From NCBI GenBank assembly GCA_003150485.1, contig QALX01000009.1, positions 1-64,000 on the forward strand: a stretch of 64,000 nucleotides of DNA, given 5' to 3'. The stretch comes from Clostridiales bacterium (GTDB taxonomy: Bacteria > Bacillota > Clostridia > Oscillospirales > Oscillospiraceae). This document shows, one piece after another, positions 1-9,318 of this stretch (positions within the stretch are counted from its first letter, which is position 1; the number at the start of each line of letters is the position of its first letter). The notes below the pieces were generated by a model. The model did no database searches and was not told the DNA's origin. It saw only the letters and a program-made list of their open reading frames with translations. The translations under genes and the position numbers were made by a program.

Positions 1-470
1 AGGACGGCCAGACCATCGGCGTGGGCGCCGGCCAGCAGAGCCGGATCCACTGCACCCGCCTGGCCGGCAACAAGGCCGACAACTGGTGGATGCGCCAACA
101 TCCCAAGGTGCTGGGCCTCCAGTTTGTGGACGGTATCCGCCGCCCCAACCGGGACAACGCCATTGACGTGTACACCTCCGACGAGTACGAGGATGTGCTG
201 GCTGACGGCGTGTGGCAGGAAACCTTCAAGGTCAAGCCCGAGGTGCTCACTGAGGCCGAAAAGAAGGAGTGGATCGCCAAGATGACCGACGTGTCCGTGG
301 GTTCCGACGCCTTCTTCCCCTTCGGCGACAACGTGGAGCGCGCTCACAAGTCCGGCGTCAAGTATATCGCCGAGCCCGGCGGTTCCATCCGGGACGACAA
401 CGTCATCGAGGCCTGCAATAAGCACGGTATTGTGATGTGCTTCACCGGCATCCGTCTGTTCCACCACTGA
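1..470 (+). CDS. purH: AICAR formyltransferase, C-terminal part (cut by window edge)
   Basis: The reading frame is open from base 3 and ends at the TGA at 468-470, so the 5' part lies outside the window. The product transfers the formyl group of 10-formyl-THF to AICAR in late purine synthesis. The visible C-terminus has GVGAGQQSR, the SDAFFPFGDN block, the PGGSIRDD block and a terminal FTGIRLFHH, all typical of the AICAR transformylase domain. An insertion with WWMRQHPKVLGLQF fits the stand-alone clostridial form of about 390 residues rather than the fused PurH with IMP cyclohydrolase, but the N-terminus is unseen. purD follows 46 bases later on the same strand. Confidence 0.9.
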   Translation, partial: DGQTIGVGAGQQSRIHCTRLAGNKADNWWMRQHPKVLGLQFVDGIRRPNRDNAIDVYTSDEYEDVLADGVWQETFKVKPEVLTEAEKKEWIAKMTDVSVGSDAFFPFGDNVERAHKSGVKYIAEPGGSIRDDNVIEACNKHGIVMCFTGIRLFHH

Positions 471-516
471 TTTCCCAGCCCTTCCCAAGATTTTTGATCA
501 ATGAGGTGAATCACAC

Positions 517-1779
517 ATGAAAGTGTTAGTTGTTGGCGGCGGCGGCCGTGAACACGCCATTTGCTGGGCTTTGAAGAAAAGCCCCAAGGTGACCGAACTG
601 TTCTGCGCCCCGGGCAACGCCGGGATCAGCTCCATCGCCACCTGTGTCCCCATCACCGCCACCGATGTGGACGCCATGGTCCAGTGGGCAGTGGACAACG
701 CCATGGATTTTGTCATGGTGGCCCCTGACGATCCCCTGGCCCTGGGCATGGTAGACGCCATGGAGGCCGCCGGTCTGAAGACCTTTGGCCCCCGTAAAAA
801 CGCCGCCATCATCGAGGCCAGCAAGGCCTTTTCCAAGGAGCTGATGGCAAAGTACCACATCCCCACTGCAAAATACAAAACCTTCACCGATGAGGCCGAA
901 GCCCTGGCCTATATCGACCAAGAGGGTGCCCCCATCGTAGTCAAGGCCGACGGGCTGGCCCTGGGCAAGGGCGTCACCGTGGCTGAGACAGTGGAGGAGG
1001 CCAAGCAGGCCGTACGGGACATGATGGAGGGCGGCAAGTTCGGCGCCTCCGGCCTGACCGTTGTCATCGAGGAGTGTATGGTCGGCCCGGAAGTCACTGT
1101 GCTCTGCTTCGCCGACGGGGAGCACATCGCCCCCATGCCCTCCTCTCAGGACCACAAGCGGGCCTATGACGGCAATCTGGGGCCCAACACCGGCGGTATG
1201 GGCGCCTTCACCCCCTCCCCCAATTACACCCCGGAACTGGCAGACCAGTGCATGAAGGAGATCTTCCTCCCCACCATGGCCGCCATGAAGGCGGAGGGCC
1301 GACCCTTTAAGGGCGTCATCTACTTTGGCCTGATGCTGACCCCCCAGGGCCCCAAGGTGGTGGAGTACAACGCCCGGTTTGGCGACCCCGAGACCCAGGC
1401 CGTGCTGTACCAACTGGACAGCGACCTGTTTGAGATCTTCAACGCCTGTGTGGACGGCACCCTGGCAGACCTGGTCATCCGATGGAAACCGGGCGCGGCC
1501 TGCTGTCTGGTGCTGGCTTCCGGCGGTTATCCCCTCAGCTACGAAAAGGGGTTCGAGATCTCCGGTCTGGACCGGGTAGAGAACGCCACCGTCTTCCACG
1601 CCGGCACTAAGTTCGGCCCCACCGGCGCATACCTCACCAACGGCGGTCGGGTTCTGGGCGTCACCGCCTCCGGCGACACCCTGGCTCAGGCGGTGGAGCA
1701 TGCCTATGCCGCTGCAAAGCCGATCTCCTGGAAGGACATGCATTTCCGTACCGACATCGGAAAGGTTTGGGTAGATTAA
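517..1779 (+). CDS. purD: Phosphoribosylamine-glycine ligase (GAR synthetase)
   Basis: Joins glycine to phosphoribosylamine using ATP, an early step of purine synthesis. At 420 residues it has the family length. The N-terminal domain opens with VLVVGGGGREHAICWAL (residues 3-19). The ATP-grasp core shows VKADGLALGKGV near residue 142, the QDHKRAYDGNLGPNTGGMG segment near 211, and the metal-binding EYNARFGDPETQ near 285. The start is set by the GAGGTGA ribosome binding site 12 bases upstream. It follows purH directly and ends at a strong terminator, so it is the last gene of a purine operon. Confidence 0.97.
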   Translation: MKVLVVGGGGREHAICWALKKSPKVTELFCAPGNAGISSIATCVPITATDVDAMVQWAVDNAMDFVMVAPDDPLALGMVDAMEAAGLKTFGPRKNAAIIEASKAFSKELMAKYHIPTAKYKTFTDEAEALAYIDQEGAPIVVKADGLALGKGVTVAETVEEAKQAVRDMMEGGKFGASGLTVVIEECMVGPEVTVLCFADGEHIAPMPSSQDHKRAYDGNLGPNTGGMGAFTPSPNYTPELADQCMKEIFLPTMAAMKAEGRPFKGVIYFGLMLTPQGPKVVEYNARFGDPETQAVLYQLDSDLFEIFNACVDGTLADLVIRWKPGAACCLVLASGGYPLSYEKGFEISGLDRVENATVFHAGTKFGPTGAYLTNGGRVLGVTASGDTLAQAVEHAYAAAKPISWKDMHFRTDIGKVWVD

Positions 1780-1800
1780 AATCGTATAGCCCTCTGCTGT

Positions 1801-1834
1801 GGGTGAGAAACCAATGGGTTTCTCACCCTTTTTT
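1801..1834 (+). terminator. Rho-independent terminator after purD
   Basis: A perfect 12-bp stem (1801-1812 with 1817-1828) has a 4-base loop and is followed by a T-run. It lies 21 bases after the purD stop. Confidence 0.95.
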
Positions 1835-1991
1835 ATCTATTTTGACTATCTCTCCTTTTTGTAATCCTCTCTTTTTGTGGAATCTATATATTTTTCTCTT
1901 TTTTCGTTAATTTTTTAACTATTTGAAGACGCAGAGCGCATTTTCCCGTTTTTTTCGTGAAAATTTTAACATATGCCGCGATTTTCAGCGT

Positions 1992-2020
1992 TTGCTTTTT
2001 TCTCCGTTGTCTGTTATTAT
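1992..2020 (+). promoter_or_regulatory. Possible sigma-A promoter in the purD-metK gap
   Basis: TTGCTT at 1992-1997 and TATTAT at 2015-2020 are separated by 17 bases. No protein-coding gene follows on this strand. The surrounding AT-rich sequence makes chance matches likely. Confidence 0.4.
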
Positions 2021-2026
2021 TTTAAC

Positions 2027-2190
2027 AATGAATCGGGCGTCCAACAGTTTTTGTATACTGCTACGGAATCTAACTGATGAACGCCGTCGATGTTCGGAAC
2101 GACGGCGGCTCGTATTCATTTTTCATCTTATTTCTTCTTTCTTACCCCTCCCCAGTGGCCGGCGCGGATCCCCCTCCACGCCGGCTTTTC
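2027..2190 (+). ncRNA. Candidate small RNA between purD and metK
   Basis: This is inferred from signals only. A promoter-like pair sits at 1992-2020 and a terminator-like hairpin ends at 2190. In between, an 8-bp perfect stem (2082-2089 with 2100-2107, 10-base loop) could fold. The plus-strand reading frames here (such as 1923-2210) lack a ribosome binding site and show no recognisable protein. I do not recognise an RNA family. The stretch 1835-1990 is plain AT-rich sequence. Confidence 0.3.
2158..2190 (+). terminator. Terminator-like hairpin on plus strand
   Basis: GCCGGCG at 2158-2164 pairs with CGCCGGC at 2179-2185, followed by TTTTC. The loop is 14 bases, longer than usual. It would end the candidate small RNA, because purD already has its own terminator 350 bases upstream. 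Confidence 0.5.
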
Positions 2191-2214
2191 ACTCAGTATC
2201 TTGTTGTTAGAACG

Positions 2215-2254
2215 CAAAAAAGCGGCAGACACCTGGTTGGCGTCTGCCGCTTTC
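2215..2254 (-). terminator. Terminator after metK
   Basis: The minus strand shows a GC-rich stem around AGCGGCAGAC and GTCTGCCGCT, followed by TTTTTT. Flanking AACGCA and TGCGTT extend the inverted repeat. Confidence 0.85.
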
Positions 2255-2289
2255 TGCGTTTCTTTTTAGAGTGCCTGGACAGCGCCCAT

Positions 2290-3471
2290 TTACAGGTACT
2301 GCTTCAGGGTCTCCACCTTGGTCAGCTGCTCCCAGGGCAGATCCAGATCGGGACGGCCGAAGTGGCCATAGGCTGCGGTCTGCTCATAGATGGGCCGGCG
2401 CAGATCCAGGTAGCTGATGATGGAAGCGGGACGCAGGTCAAAGACCTCATCGACGATGGCCGCCAGCTTTTCATCAGCGATCACACCAGTGCCGTAGGTG
2501 TCTACAAAGACGGAGACCGGACGGGCCACGCCGATAGCATAGGCCAGCTCAATCTGGCACTTTTTCGCCAGACCTGCCGCCACGATATTCTTGGCCACGT
2601 GACGGGCCATGTAGGCCGCACTGCGGTCCACCTTGGTGGGGTCCTTGCCAGAGAAGGCGCCGCCGCCGTGGGCTGCCGCGCCGCCGTAGGTGTCCACGAT
2701 GATCTTACGACCGGTGAGGCCGGAGTCGCCTACCGGGCCGCCCACGACAAACCGGCCGGTGGGGTTGACAAAGAACCGGGTTTCCGGACGGATCAGCTTC
2801 TTGGGCAGGTTGGGCCGGATGACCTCCTCCACGATGGCCTCCCGCAGATCCTTGATGTCGATATCCGGGTCGTGCTGGGTGGAGACGACGATGGTGGGGC
2901 ACCAGGTGACGTTGCCATTTTCATCATAGGCCACGGTGACCTGGCTCTTGCCGTCGGGACGCATCCAGGGCAGAGTACCGTCCTTGCGCAGCTTGGACAT
3001 GGCCAGGGTCAGGTTGTGGGCCAGGGCGATGGGGGCGGGCATCAGCTCGTCGGTCTCGTCGCAGGCATAGCCGAACATCATGCCCTGGTCGCCGGCGCCG
3101 ATCAGGTCCGCCTCATCCACGGCGCTCTCCTTGTATTCGAAGGAGTTGTTGACGCCCATGGCGATGTCGGGGGACTGCTTGTCCAGGACGGGCAGCACGG
3201 CGCAGCTCTGGGCGTCGAATCCGTAGGCGGGGTTGTTGTAGCCGATACGGTCCACGGTATTCCGGACGATGGTGGGGATATCCACCTTGGCGGTGGTGGT
3301 GATCTCGCCCATCACCAGCACCATACCGGTGGTGGTGGCGGTTTCGCAGGCGACGCGGGCCGTGGGGTCCTGAGCCAGAATGCAGTCCAGCACCGCGTCG
3401 GAGATCTGGTCGCACATCTTATCAGGATGGCCCTCGGTCACGGATTCAGATGTAAATACATGTTCTTTCAT
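2290..3471 (-). CDS. metK: S-adenosylmethionine synthetase
   Basis: Makes SAM from methionine and ATP as a cytosolic tetramer. The 393 residues match the family. Visible motifs are the active-site GHPDK near residue 14, the hexapeptide GAGDQG near 117, and the phosphate-binding GGGAFSGKDPTKVDRSAAY near 255. The frame stays open 25 codons upstream, but the ATG at 3471 (MKEHVFTSESVTEGHPDK) has a GAAAGGA ribosome binding site and is the conserved start. A SAM-I riboswitch precedes it, so high SAM should stop its own synthesis. Confidence 0.97.
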   Translation of the reverse strand: MKEHVFTSESVTEGHPDKMCDQISDAVLDCILAQDPTARVACETATTTGMVLVMGEITTTAKVDIPTIVRNTVDRIGYNNPAYGFDAQSCAVLPVLDKQSPDIAMGVNNSFEYKESAVDEADLIGAGDQGMMFGYACDETDELMPAPIALAHNLTLAMSKLRKDGTLPWMRPDGKSQVTVAYDENGNVTWCPTIVVSTQHDPDIDIKDLREAIVEEVIRPNLPKKLIRPETRFFVNPTGRFVVGGPVGDSGLTGRKIIVDTYGGAAAHGGGAFSGKDPTKVDRSAAYMARHVAKNIVAAGLAKKCQIELAYAIGVARPVSVFVDTYGTGVIADEKLAAIVDEVFDLRPASIISYLDLRRPIYEQTAAYGHFGRPDLDLPWEQLTKVETLKQYL

Positions 3472-3533
3472 AGCTGTTTGTCCTTTCTCTAAAGGGTAAG
3501 TCAATTTGCAAGAGAAACAGCCTCTGGAAAAAG

Positions 3534-3695
3534 AAGAAAAAAACACGCTCCGCAGGCGGAACGCGAAATGAGCTTGTTCCTCATCTTTCGATATTTCACC
3601 GCCGGAATTAGCACCTTACGCATCAGACATGCACAGGTTGCTGGGCTTCATCGGGCCGATCCCTCCACCACTCTTGATAAGGCTGTTCAATTGTT
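3534..3695 (-). promoter_or_regulatory. SAM-I (S-box) riboswitch with terminator
   Basis: Read on the minus strand, the leader has the S-box signatures in order: CTTATCAAGAG (from 3681), GGAGGGA, the GCCCGATGAAGCCCAGCAACC core, GGTGCTAATTCC near 3613-3602, and the 3' P1 strand near 3585. It is followed by an 8-bp terminator stem (3546-3553 with 3556-3563) and a T-run at 3543-3537. SAM binding would favour the terminator, so this is a transcriptional OFF switch for metK. Confidence 0.95.
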
Positions 3696-3701
3696 AAGCT
3701 T

Positions 3702-3729
3702 ATTATAGCAGTATCCCTGCTGTTGTCAA
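3702..3729 (-). promoter_or_regulatory. metK promoter
   Basis: Minus-strand TTGACA (3729-3724) and TATAAT (3707-3702) are both perfect sigma-A hexamers, with a 16-base spacer. They lie just ahead of the S-box leader. Confidence 0.85.
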
Positions 3730-3813
3730 GTGGGTTTTTCCCCCTCCTCCGTCAGGATCACTGATTTTCCGGGGATCTGCGGCGGAAATTTGGGATGCTT
3801 TGCGCCGCTTTAC

Positions 3814-3842
3814 CTTGACAAGCCAGGCCGTATTTTGTATCA
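3814..3842 (+). promoter_or_regulatory. Promoter of the MarR gene
   Basis: TTGACA at 3814-3819 is followed about 17 bases later by a weaker TAT-rich -10 near 3837-3842. The MarR start codon is 44 bases downstream. Confidence 0.6.
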
Positions 3843-3885
3843 TAGCGTTTAGTTAGCTTATATAATCACTTTCCGGAGGCACACC

Positions 3886-4347
3886 ATGACAGGCTTTGCG
3901 GCACAATTCAACCACCTTTTTGAGGAGCTCTACCAGAGCGTCCTGCAAACGGAAAAGCGGGCCTTCCCCGACCACCGACGCCTGCCCCTCAGCGCCAGCG
4001 AACTCTGCGTTCTGGAGCGGATCGCCCAGGCCCCGGAGGCTGGGATCACCATCAGCGACCTGGCCGCTCTCCTGGAAGTGGCCCGCCCCTCCGCCAGCGT
4101 GGCGGTGAACAAGCTGCGCCAGAAGGGGTTTGTCGCCAAGGTCCCCAGCCAAGCTGACGGCCGCTCCGTCCTGGTTACCCTGACCCACGAGGGTAAGCTG
4201 GCCTGCGCCTACCACAGCTACTGCCGCTGCCAGCGCTTTCTCCAGCTCTCCCACGCCTACACCGACGAGGAGCAGTCTTCCCTGCTCCGGTGCATGGAGC
4301 GCCTGAAAGCGTTTCTGCAAACCGGCACCCCCCCAGAGGGCGCTTAA
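3886..4347 (+). CDS. MarR-family transcriptional regulator (FabT-like candidate)
   Basis: A 153-residue winged-helix protein. The helix-turn-helix lies near residues 48-75 (ITISDLAALLEVARPSASVAVNKLRQKGFV), followed by the wing with the MarR-typical DGRSVLVTLTHEGK near 90-103. The start is supported by CGGAGG 7 bases upstream. The next gene, 76 bases away on the same strand, is an acyl carrier protein. Many Firmicutes place the MarR-type fatty-acid repressor FabT beside fab genes, so a role in lipid control is plausible but is inference from position. No FabT operator palindrome was recognised. Confidence 0.85.
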   Translation: MTGFAAQFNHLFEELYQSVLQTEKRAFPDHRRLPLSASELCVLERIAQAPEAGITISDLAALLEVARPSASVAVNKLRQKGFVAKVPSQADGRSVLVTLTHEGKLACAYHSYCRCQRFLQLSHAYTDEEQSSLLRCMERLKAFLQTGTPPEGA

Positions 4348-4423
4348 TCCAAAACGTAAGGCCGGTTTCCGGTTTTGCACATAATTTCAAAGACAGCACT
4401 GTTTCAACAACGGAGGTTTTACT

Positions 4424-4648
4424 ATGGACATCTATGCAATGATTATCAACCTGCTGGCAGAGCACACCGGCCGGGACGCTTCGGAATTCACCCCTGAGAC
4501 CACCTTTGAATCCCTGGGCATCGACTCTCTGGAGACCGTGGAAATGGTCATGGAGCTGGAGGAAGAACTGGACGTGGAGCTGGAACTGGATGAAAAGGTC
4601 GCCACCATCGCCGAACTGACCGCTTTCGTAGAAAAGAAAGTGGGCTGA
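4424..4648 (+). CDS. acpP: Acyl carrier protein
   Basis: A 74-residue acidic helical carrier of growing acyl chains in fatty acid synthesis. The serine that takes 4'-phosphopantetheine sits in GIDSLETVEMVMELEEEL near residue 35. The length and the MDIYAMIINLLAEHTG start are typical. The ribosome binding site is ACGGAGG. No other fab gene is adjacent, so it could be the housekeeping ACP separated from its cluster or a second specialised carrier. It sits behind the MarR gene and ends at a strong terminator. Confidence 0.92.
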   Translation: MDIYAMIINLLAEHTGRDASEFTPETTFESLGIDSLETVEMVMELEEELDVELELDEKVATIAELTAFVEKKVG

Positions 4649-4673
4649 TTGTCTACTTAGCCATCCTTTTTCG

Positions 4674-4714
4674 GAGCTTATCCTCTCAAATGGGAGAGGA
4701 TAAGCTCTTTTTCA
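4674..4714 (+). terminator. Terminator after the ACP gene
   Basis: A perfect 14-bp stem (4674-4687 with 4694-4707) has a 6-base loop and is followed by TTTTTC. Confidence 0.95.
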
Positions 4715-4723
4715 TCTGCGGGC

Positions 4724-4753
4724 AGAAAAACCCGGCCAAAGCCGGGTTTTTCT
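4724..4753 (-). terminator. Terminator after dnaK (bidirectional)
   Basis: AGAAAAACCCGGC pairs with GCCGGGTTTTTCT around a short AAA-rich loop. It can work on both strands but lies just after the dnaK stop. Confidence 0.9.
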
Positions 4754-4762
4754 GTCTGTTGT

Positions 4763-6583
<1,821 letters not shown>

Positions 6584-6707
6584 AGCGCCTGCCTCCTGCC
6601 ATCTGTTTTCTCGCTTACTATACCACATGTCCGTTACGAATTTGTAAATAAATTCATAATTTTTATCGGGAATTTTACACTTCCCGGCGGTCTTTGACAG
6701 GTTTATA

Positions 6708-6736
6708 TTGACTAATTTCCCGGAAACGTATAAAAT
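6708..6736 (+). promoter_or_regulatory. Promoter of glf
   Basis: TTGACT at 6708-6713 and TAAAAT at 6731-6736 are 17 bases apart, 62 bases ahead of the glf start. Confidence 0.65.
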
Positions 6737-6797
6737 AATTTATTGTGTAAATTATACGCAGCCCTATTCTCACGGATTTTGAAAGGCGGTATGACAC

Positions 6798-7895
6798 TTG
6801 AAATATGATTACCTTGTGGTTGGCGCCGGTTTTTTCGGAGCGGTTTTCGCCTATGAGGCCCGCCAACGGGGCAAGCGCTGCCTGGTGGTAGACAAGCGTC
6901 CCCACATCGGCGGCAACTGCTATACCGAGACCATGGAGCAGATCCATGTCCACAAATACGGCGCCCACATTTTCCACACCTCTGACCGGGAAATCTGGGA
7001 CTACGTGAATCAATTTGCCCTGTTTAACAACTACATCAACGCCCCTGTGGCCAACTACAAAGGGGAAATCTACAATCTCCCCTTCAACATGAACACCTTC
7101 AGCAAGCTCTGGGGCATCGCCACTCCGGCGGAGGCCCGGGCCAGAATCGACGCCCAGCGAGGCGACGCCCCGGCCGAGCCCTCCAACCTGGAGGAACAGG
7201 CCATCTCCCTGGTGGGCCGGGACATCTACGAAAAGCTGGTGAAGGGCTACACCGAGAAACAGTGGGGCCGCCCCTGTACCGAGCTGCCCGCTTTTATCAT
7301 CAAGCGCCTGCCGGTTCGCTTCGTCTACGACAACAACTACTTCAACGACCGCTTTCAGGGCATCCCCGAGGGCGGCTACACCCCGATCTTTGAACAGCTC
7401 CTGGAGGGTACCGATCTGCGCCTGAACTGCGACTATCTGGCCCATCGGGAGCAGCTGCGCCCCCTGGCGGACCGGGTGATCTACACCGGACCCATCGACC
7501 AGTACTTTGACTACCGCTTCGGCCCTCTCCAGTTCCGCAGTCTCCGCTTTGAGACCCAGGTTCTGGAGGAGGAAAACTTCCAGGGCAATGCCGTGGTCAA
7601 CTACACTGACCGGGAAACCCCCTACACCCGCATCATTGAGCACAAGCACTTCGAGTTCGGCACCCAGCCCAAAACCGTCGTCACCCGGGAATACCCCGCC
7701 GACTGGACCATTGGGGCGGAGCCCTACTACACCGTCAACGATGGGGAAAATGACGCGCTCTACCGGCGCTACGCCGCTCTGGCCGCCCAGGACCCCTCGG
7801 TCATTTTCGGCGGCCGCCTGGGCGAGTACAAGTACTACGATATGGACAAGGTGATCGCTTCCTCCCTGAAGCTGGTCCGACAGGAGCTGGACTGA
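6798..7895 (+). CDS. glf: UDP-galactopyranose mutase
   Basis: A flavoenzyme that interconverts UDP-galactopyranose and UDP-galactofuranose, the donor for galactofuranose-containing glycans. The 365 residues are normal for the family. FAD binding is shown by VVGAGFFGAVFA (residues 7-18) and DKRPHIGGNCY (32-42). The family blocks KYGAHIFHT, the YTEKQWG segment near 151, and RLPVRFVYDNNYFND near 170 are present. The start is TTG, chosen because AAAGGCGG lies 7 bases upstream and translation begins directly at the FAD fold. It sits just ahead of an LCP glycan ligase, which fits a wall-polysaccharide role. Confidence 0.95.
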   Translation: MKYDYLVVGAGFFGAVFAYEARQRGKRCLVVDKRPHIGGNCYTETMEQIHVHKYGAHIFHTSDREIWDYVNQFALFNNYINAPVANYKGEIYNLPFNMNTFSKLWGIATPAEARARIDAQRGDAPAEPSNLEEQAISLVGRDIYEKLVKGYTEKQWGRPCTELPAFIIKRLPVRFVYDNNYFNDRFQGIPEGGYTPIFEQLLEGTDLRLNCDYLAHREQLRPLADRVIYTGPIDQYFDYRFGPLQFRSLRFETQVLEEENFQGNAVVNYTDRETPYTRIIEHKHFEFGTQPKTVVTREYPADWTIGAEPYYTVNDGENDALYRRYAALAAQDPSVIFGGRLGEYKYYDMDKVIASSLKLVRQELD

Positions 7896-7944
7896 CAGCA
7901 GCTCTCCCTCCTGTGACTTAACAGACAGAAATGAGGTTATCGCT

Positions 7945-9234
7945 ATGAGCGGCAAACGAGTGAACGGCAACGACCCCAACTATCAGGCACGGCGGCGCGC
8001 CTCCGGCCAATCCCCCTACTCGTCTTCCAACTCACGCAACAGACGGCAGCAAGGCAGCGCCGGCAGCCCGTCCTCCCACAGCGGGGGCGACCGCCCCCGC
8101 CCCCCCCAGAACGGGTCCCGCCCCGCCTCTTCCGGCGGCAGGCGCCGGCGCCCCCGCAGGCGGAAGCGCTCCCGGGCGCTGCGGGTCCTCCTGACCGTTC
8201 TGGCCATCCTGCTGGCCATCTGCGTGGCGGTCTATGCCTTCGGCCAGTGGGAGCTGGGCAAGATCGGCCGGCTGGGCAAGAGCTTCTTCACCAGTGAGAA
8301 CTTTGAGCAGGACGGCAGCGGCGCCGACACCATTGAGGCCGTGGACTGGGGCAAGGCTGATATTGCCACCAGCGTGGACGGCGTGGTCAACGTGCTTCTG
8401 GTGGGCCAGGACACCCGGAAGGCAGAAGAGCGGGCCCGTTCGGACTCCATGATCCTTTTAAGCGTCAACAAAAACACCAATCAGCTCACCATGATCTCCC
8501 TGATGCGGGATCTGTACGTGCAAATCCCCGGCTACAGTGACAACAAACTCAACGCAGCCTACGCCTTCGGCGGCTTTGAGCTGCTGGATGAAACCATCGC
8601 CACCAATTTCGGCATCGCAGTGGACTATAACGTGGAGGTCAACTTCAAGGGCTTTAAGGACATTGTAGATACCATCGGTGGCCTGGACCTGGAACTCAAC
8701 GAAACCGAAGCGGAGTATATGAACAGCGCCGAGTTTGTGGAGGACATGGGTGTCAAGCTGGACCGCAACTTCACCCCGGGCATGAACCACCTGAACGGTC
8801 AGGAAGCTTTGTGCTACGCTCGGATCCGCCATGTGGGCAACAGCGACTGGGAGCGGACTGACCGCCAGCGCAAGGTTATCCAGACCATCTACTCCCATGT
8901 GCGGGAGGAAAACTGGACCAAACTGCTGGACATCTACTCCAACGTAGCCGACGACCTGACCACCGATATGAACAACACACAGATCGTCAGCATTGCCTTC
9001 TCCGCCTACTCCATGGGCCTGGAGAGCATCAACAGCTACCGTGTCCCCGCCGACCATATGTACACCAACGAGACGATCAACAGAATGGACATCCTGGTGC
9101 CCAAAGACTGGGACGCCACCCGCTCCCTGATCAAGGAATACCTCTACAGCGAGGACGGCGGCGCCAGTGCGGAAGATGCCGCGCAGAAAGCCTTCTCCGG
9201 CGCCACGACAACCACGACAACTGGTACAACTTGA
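7945..9234 (+). CDS. LytR-CpsA-Psr (LCP) family cell-wall glycopolymer ligase
   Basis: A membrane-anchored enzyme of the family that moves lipid-linked teichoic acid or capsule chains onto peptidoglycan. The 429-residue protein starts with a disordered, Arg/Ser/Pro-rich cytoplasmic tail (1-78) and has one membrane helix near 79-99. The extracellular LCP domain runs from about 140 to 330, with RSDSMILLSVN, the SLMRDLYVQIP block, LNAAYAFGG, and the YARIRHV...DWERTDRQRKV motif whose arginines bind the lipid phosphate. The C-terminus is Thr-rich. A GAGG ribosome binding site precedes the ATG. It lies 49 bases after glf, so the two are probably cotranscribed. Confidence 0.92.
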   Translation: MSGKRVNGNDPNYQARRRASGQSPYSSSNSRNRRQQGSAGSPSSHSGGDRPRPPQNGSRPASSGGRRRRPRRRKRSRALRVLLTVLAILLAICVAVYAFGQWELGKIGRLGKSFFTSENFEQDGSGADTIEAVDWGKADIATSVDGVVNVLLVGQDTRKAEERARSDSMILLSVNKNTNQLTMISLMRDLYVQIPGYSDNKLNAAYAFGGFELLDETIATNFGIAVDYNVEVNFKGFKDIVDTIGGLDLELNETEAEYMNSAEFVEDMGVKLDRNFTPGMNHLNGQEALCYARIRHVGNSDWERTDRQRKVIQTIYSHVREENWTKLLDIYSNVADDLTTDMNNTQIVSIAFSAYSMGLESINSYRVPADHMYTNETINRMDILVPKDWDATRSLIKEYLYSEDGGASAEDAAQKAFSGATTTTTTGTT

Positions 9235-9255
9235 CTGTGCAGCAGCTGCACAGAT

Positions 9256-9291
9256 AAAAAAGCCCCCTCCCGGCCGGGAGGGGGCTTTTTC
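9256..9291 (+). terminator. Bidirectional terminator between the LCP gene and fprA
   Basis: A 13-bp stem with essentially no loop in the paired form (AGCCCCCTCCCGG with its complement) is flanked by A-run and T-run. It serves the convergent genes on both sides. Confidence 0.93.
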
Positions 9292-9318
9292 GCTTTTTGT
9301 GGTTTCCGATAGGGCGTT

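Noticed and set aside
1923..2210. A 95-codon frame after purD
   Set aside because: AT-rich, without a ribosome binding site, and it covers the hairpins described as RNA elements.
6610..6650. A dnaK promoter or CIRCE element
   Set aside because: TATAGT is present, but no -35 at proper spacing and no CIRCE inverted repeat was found.
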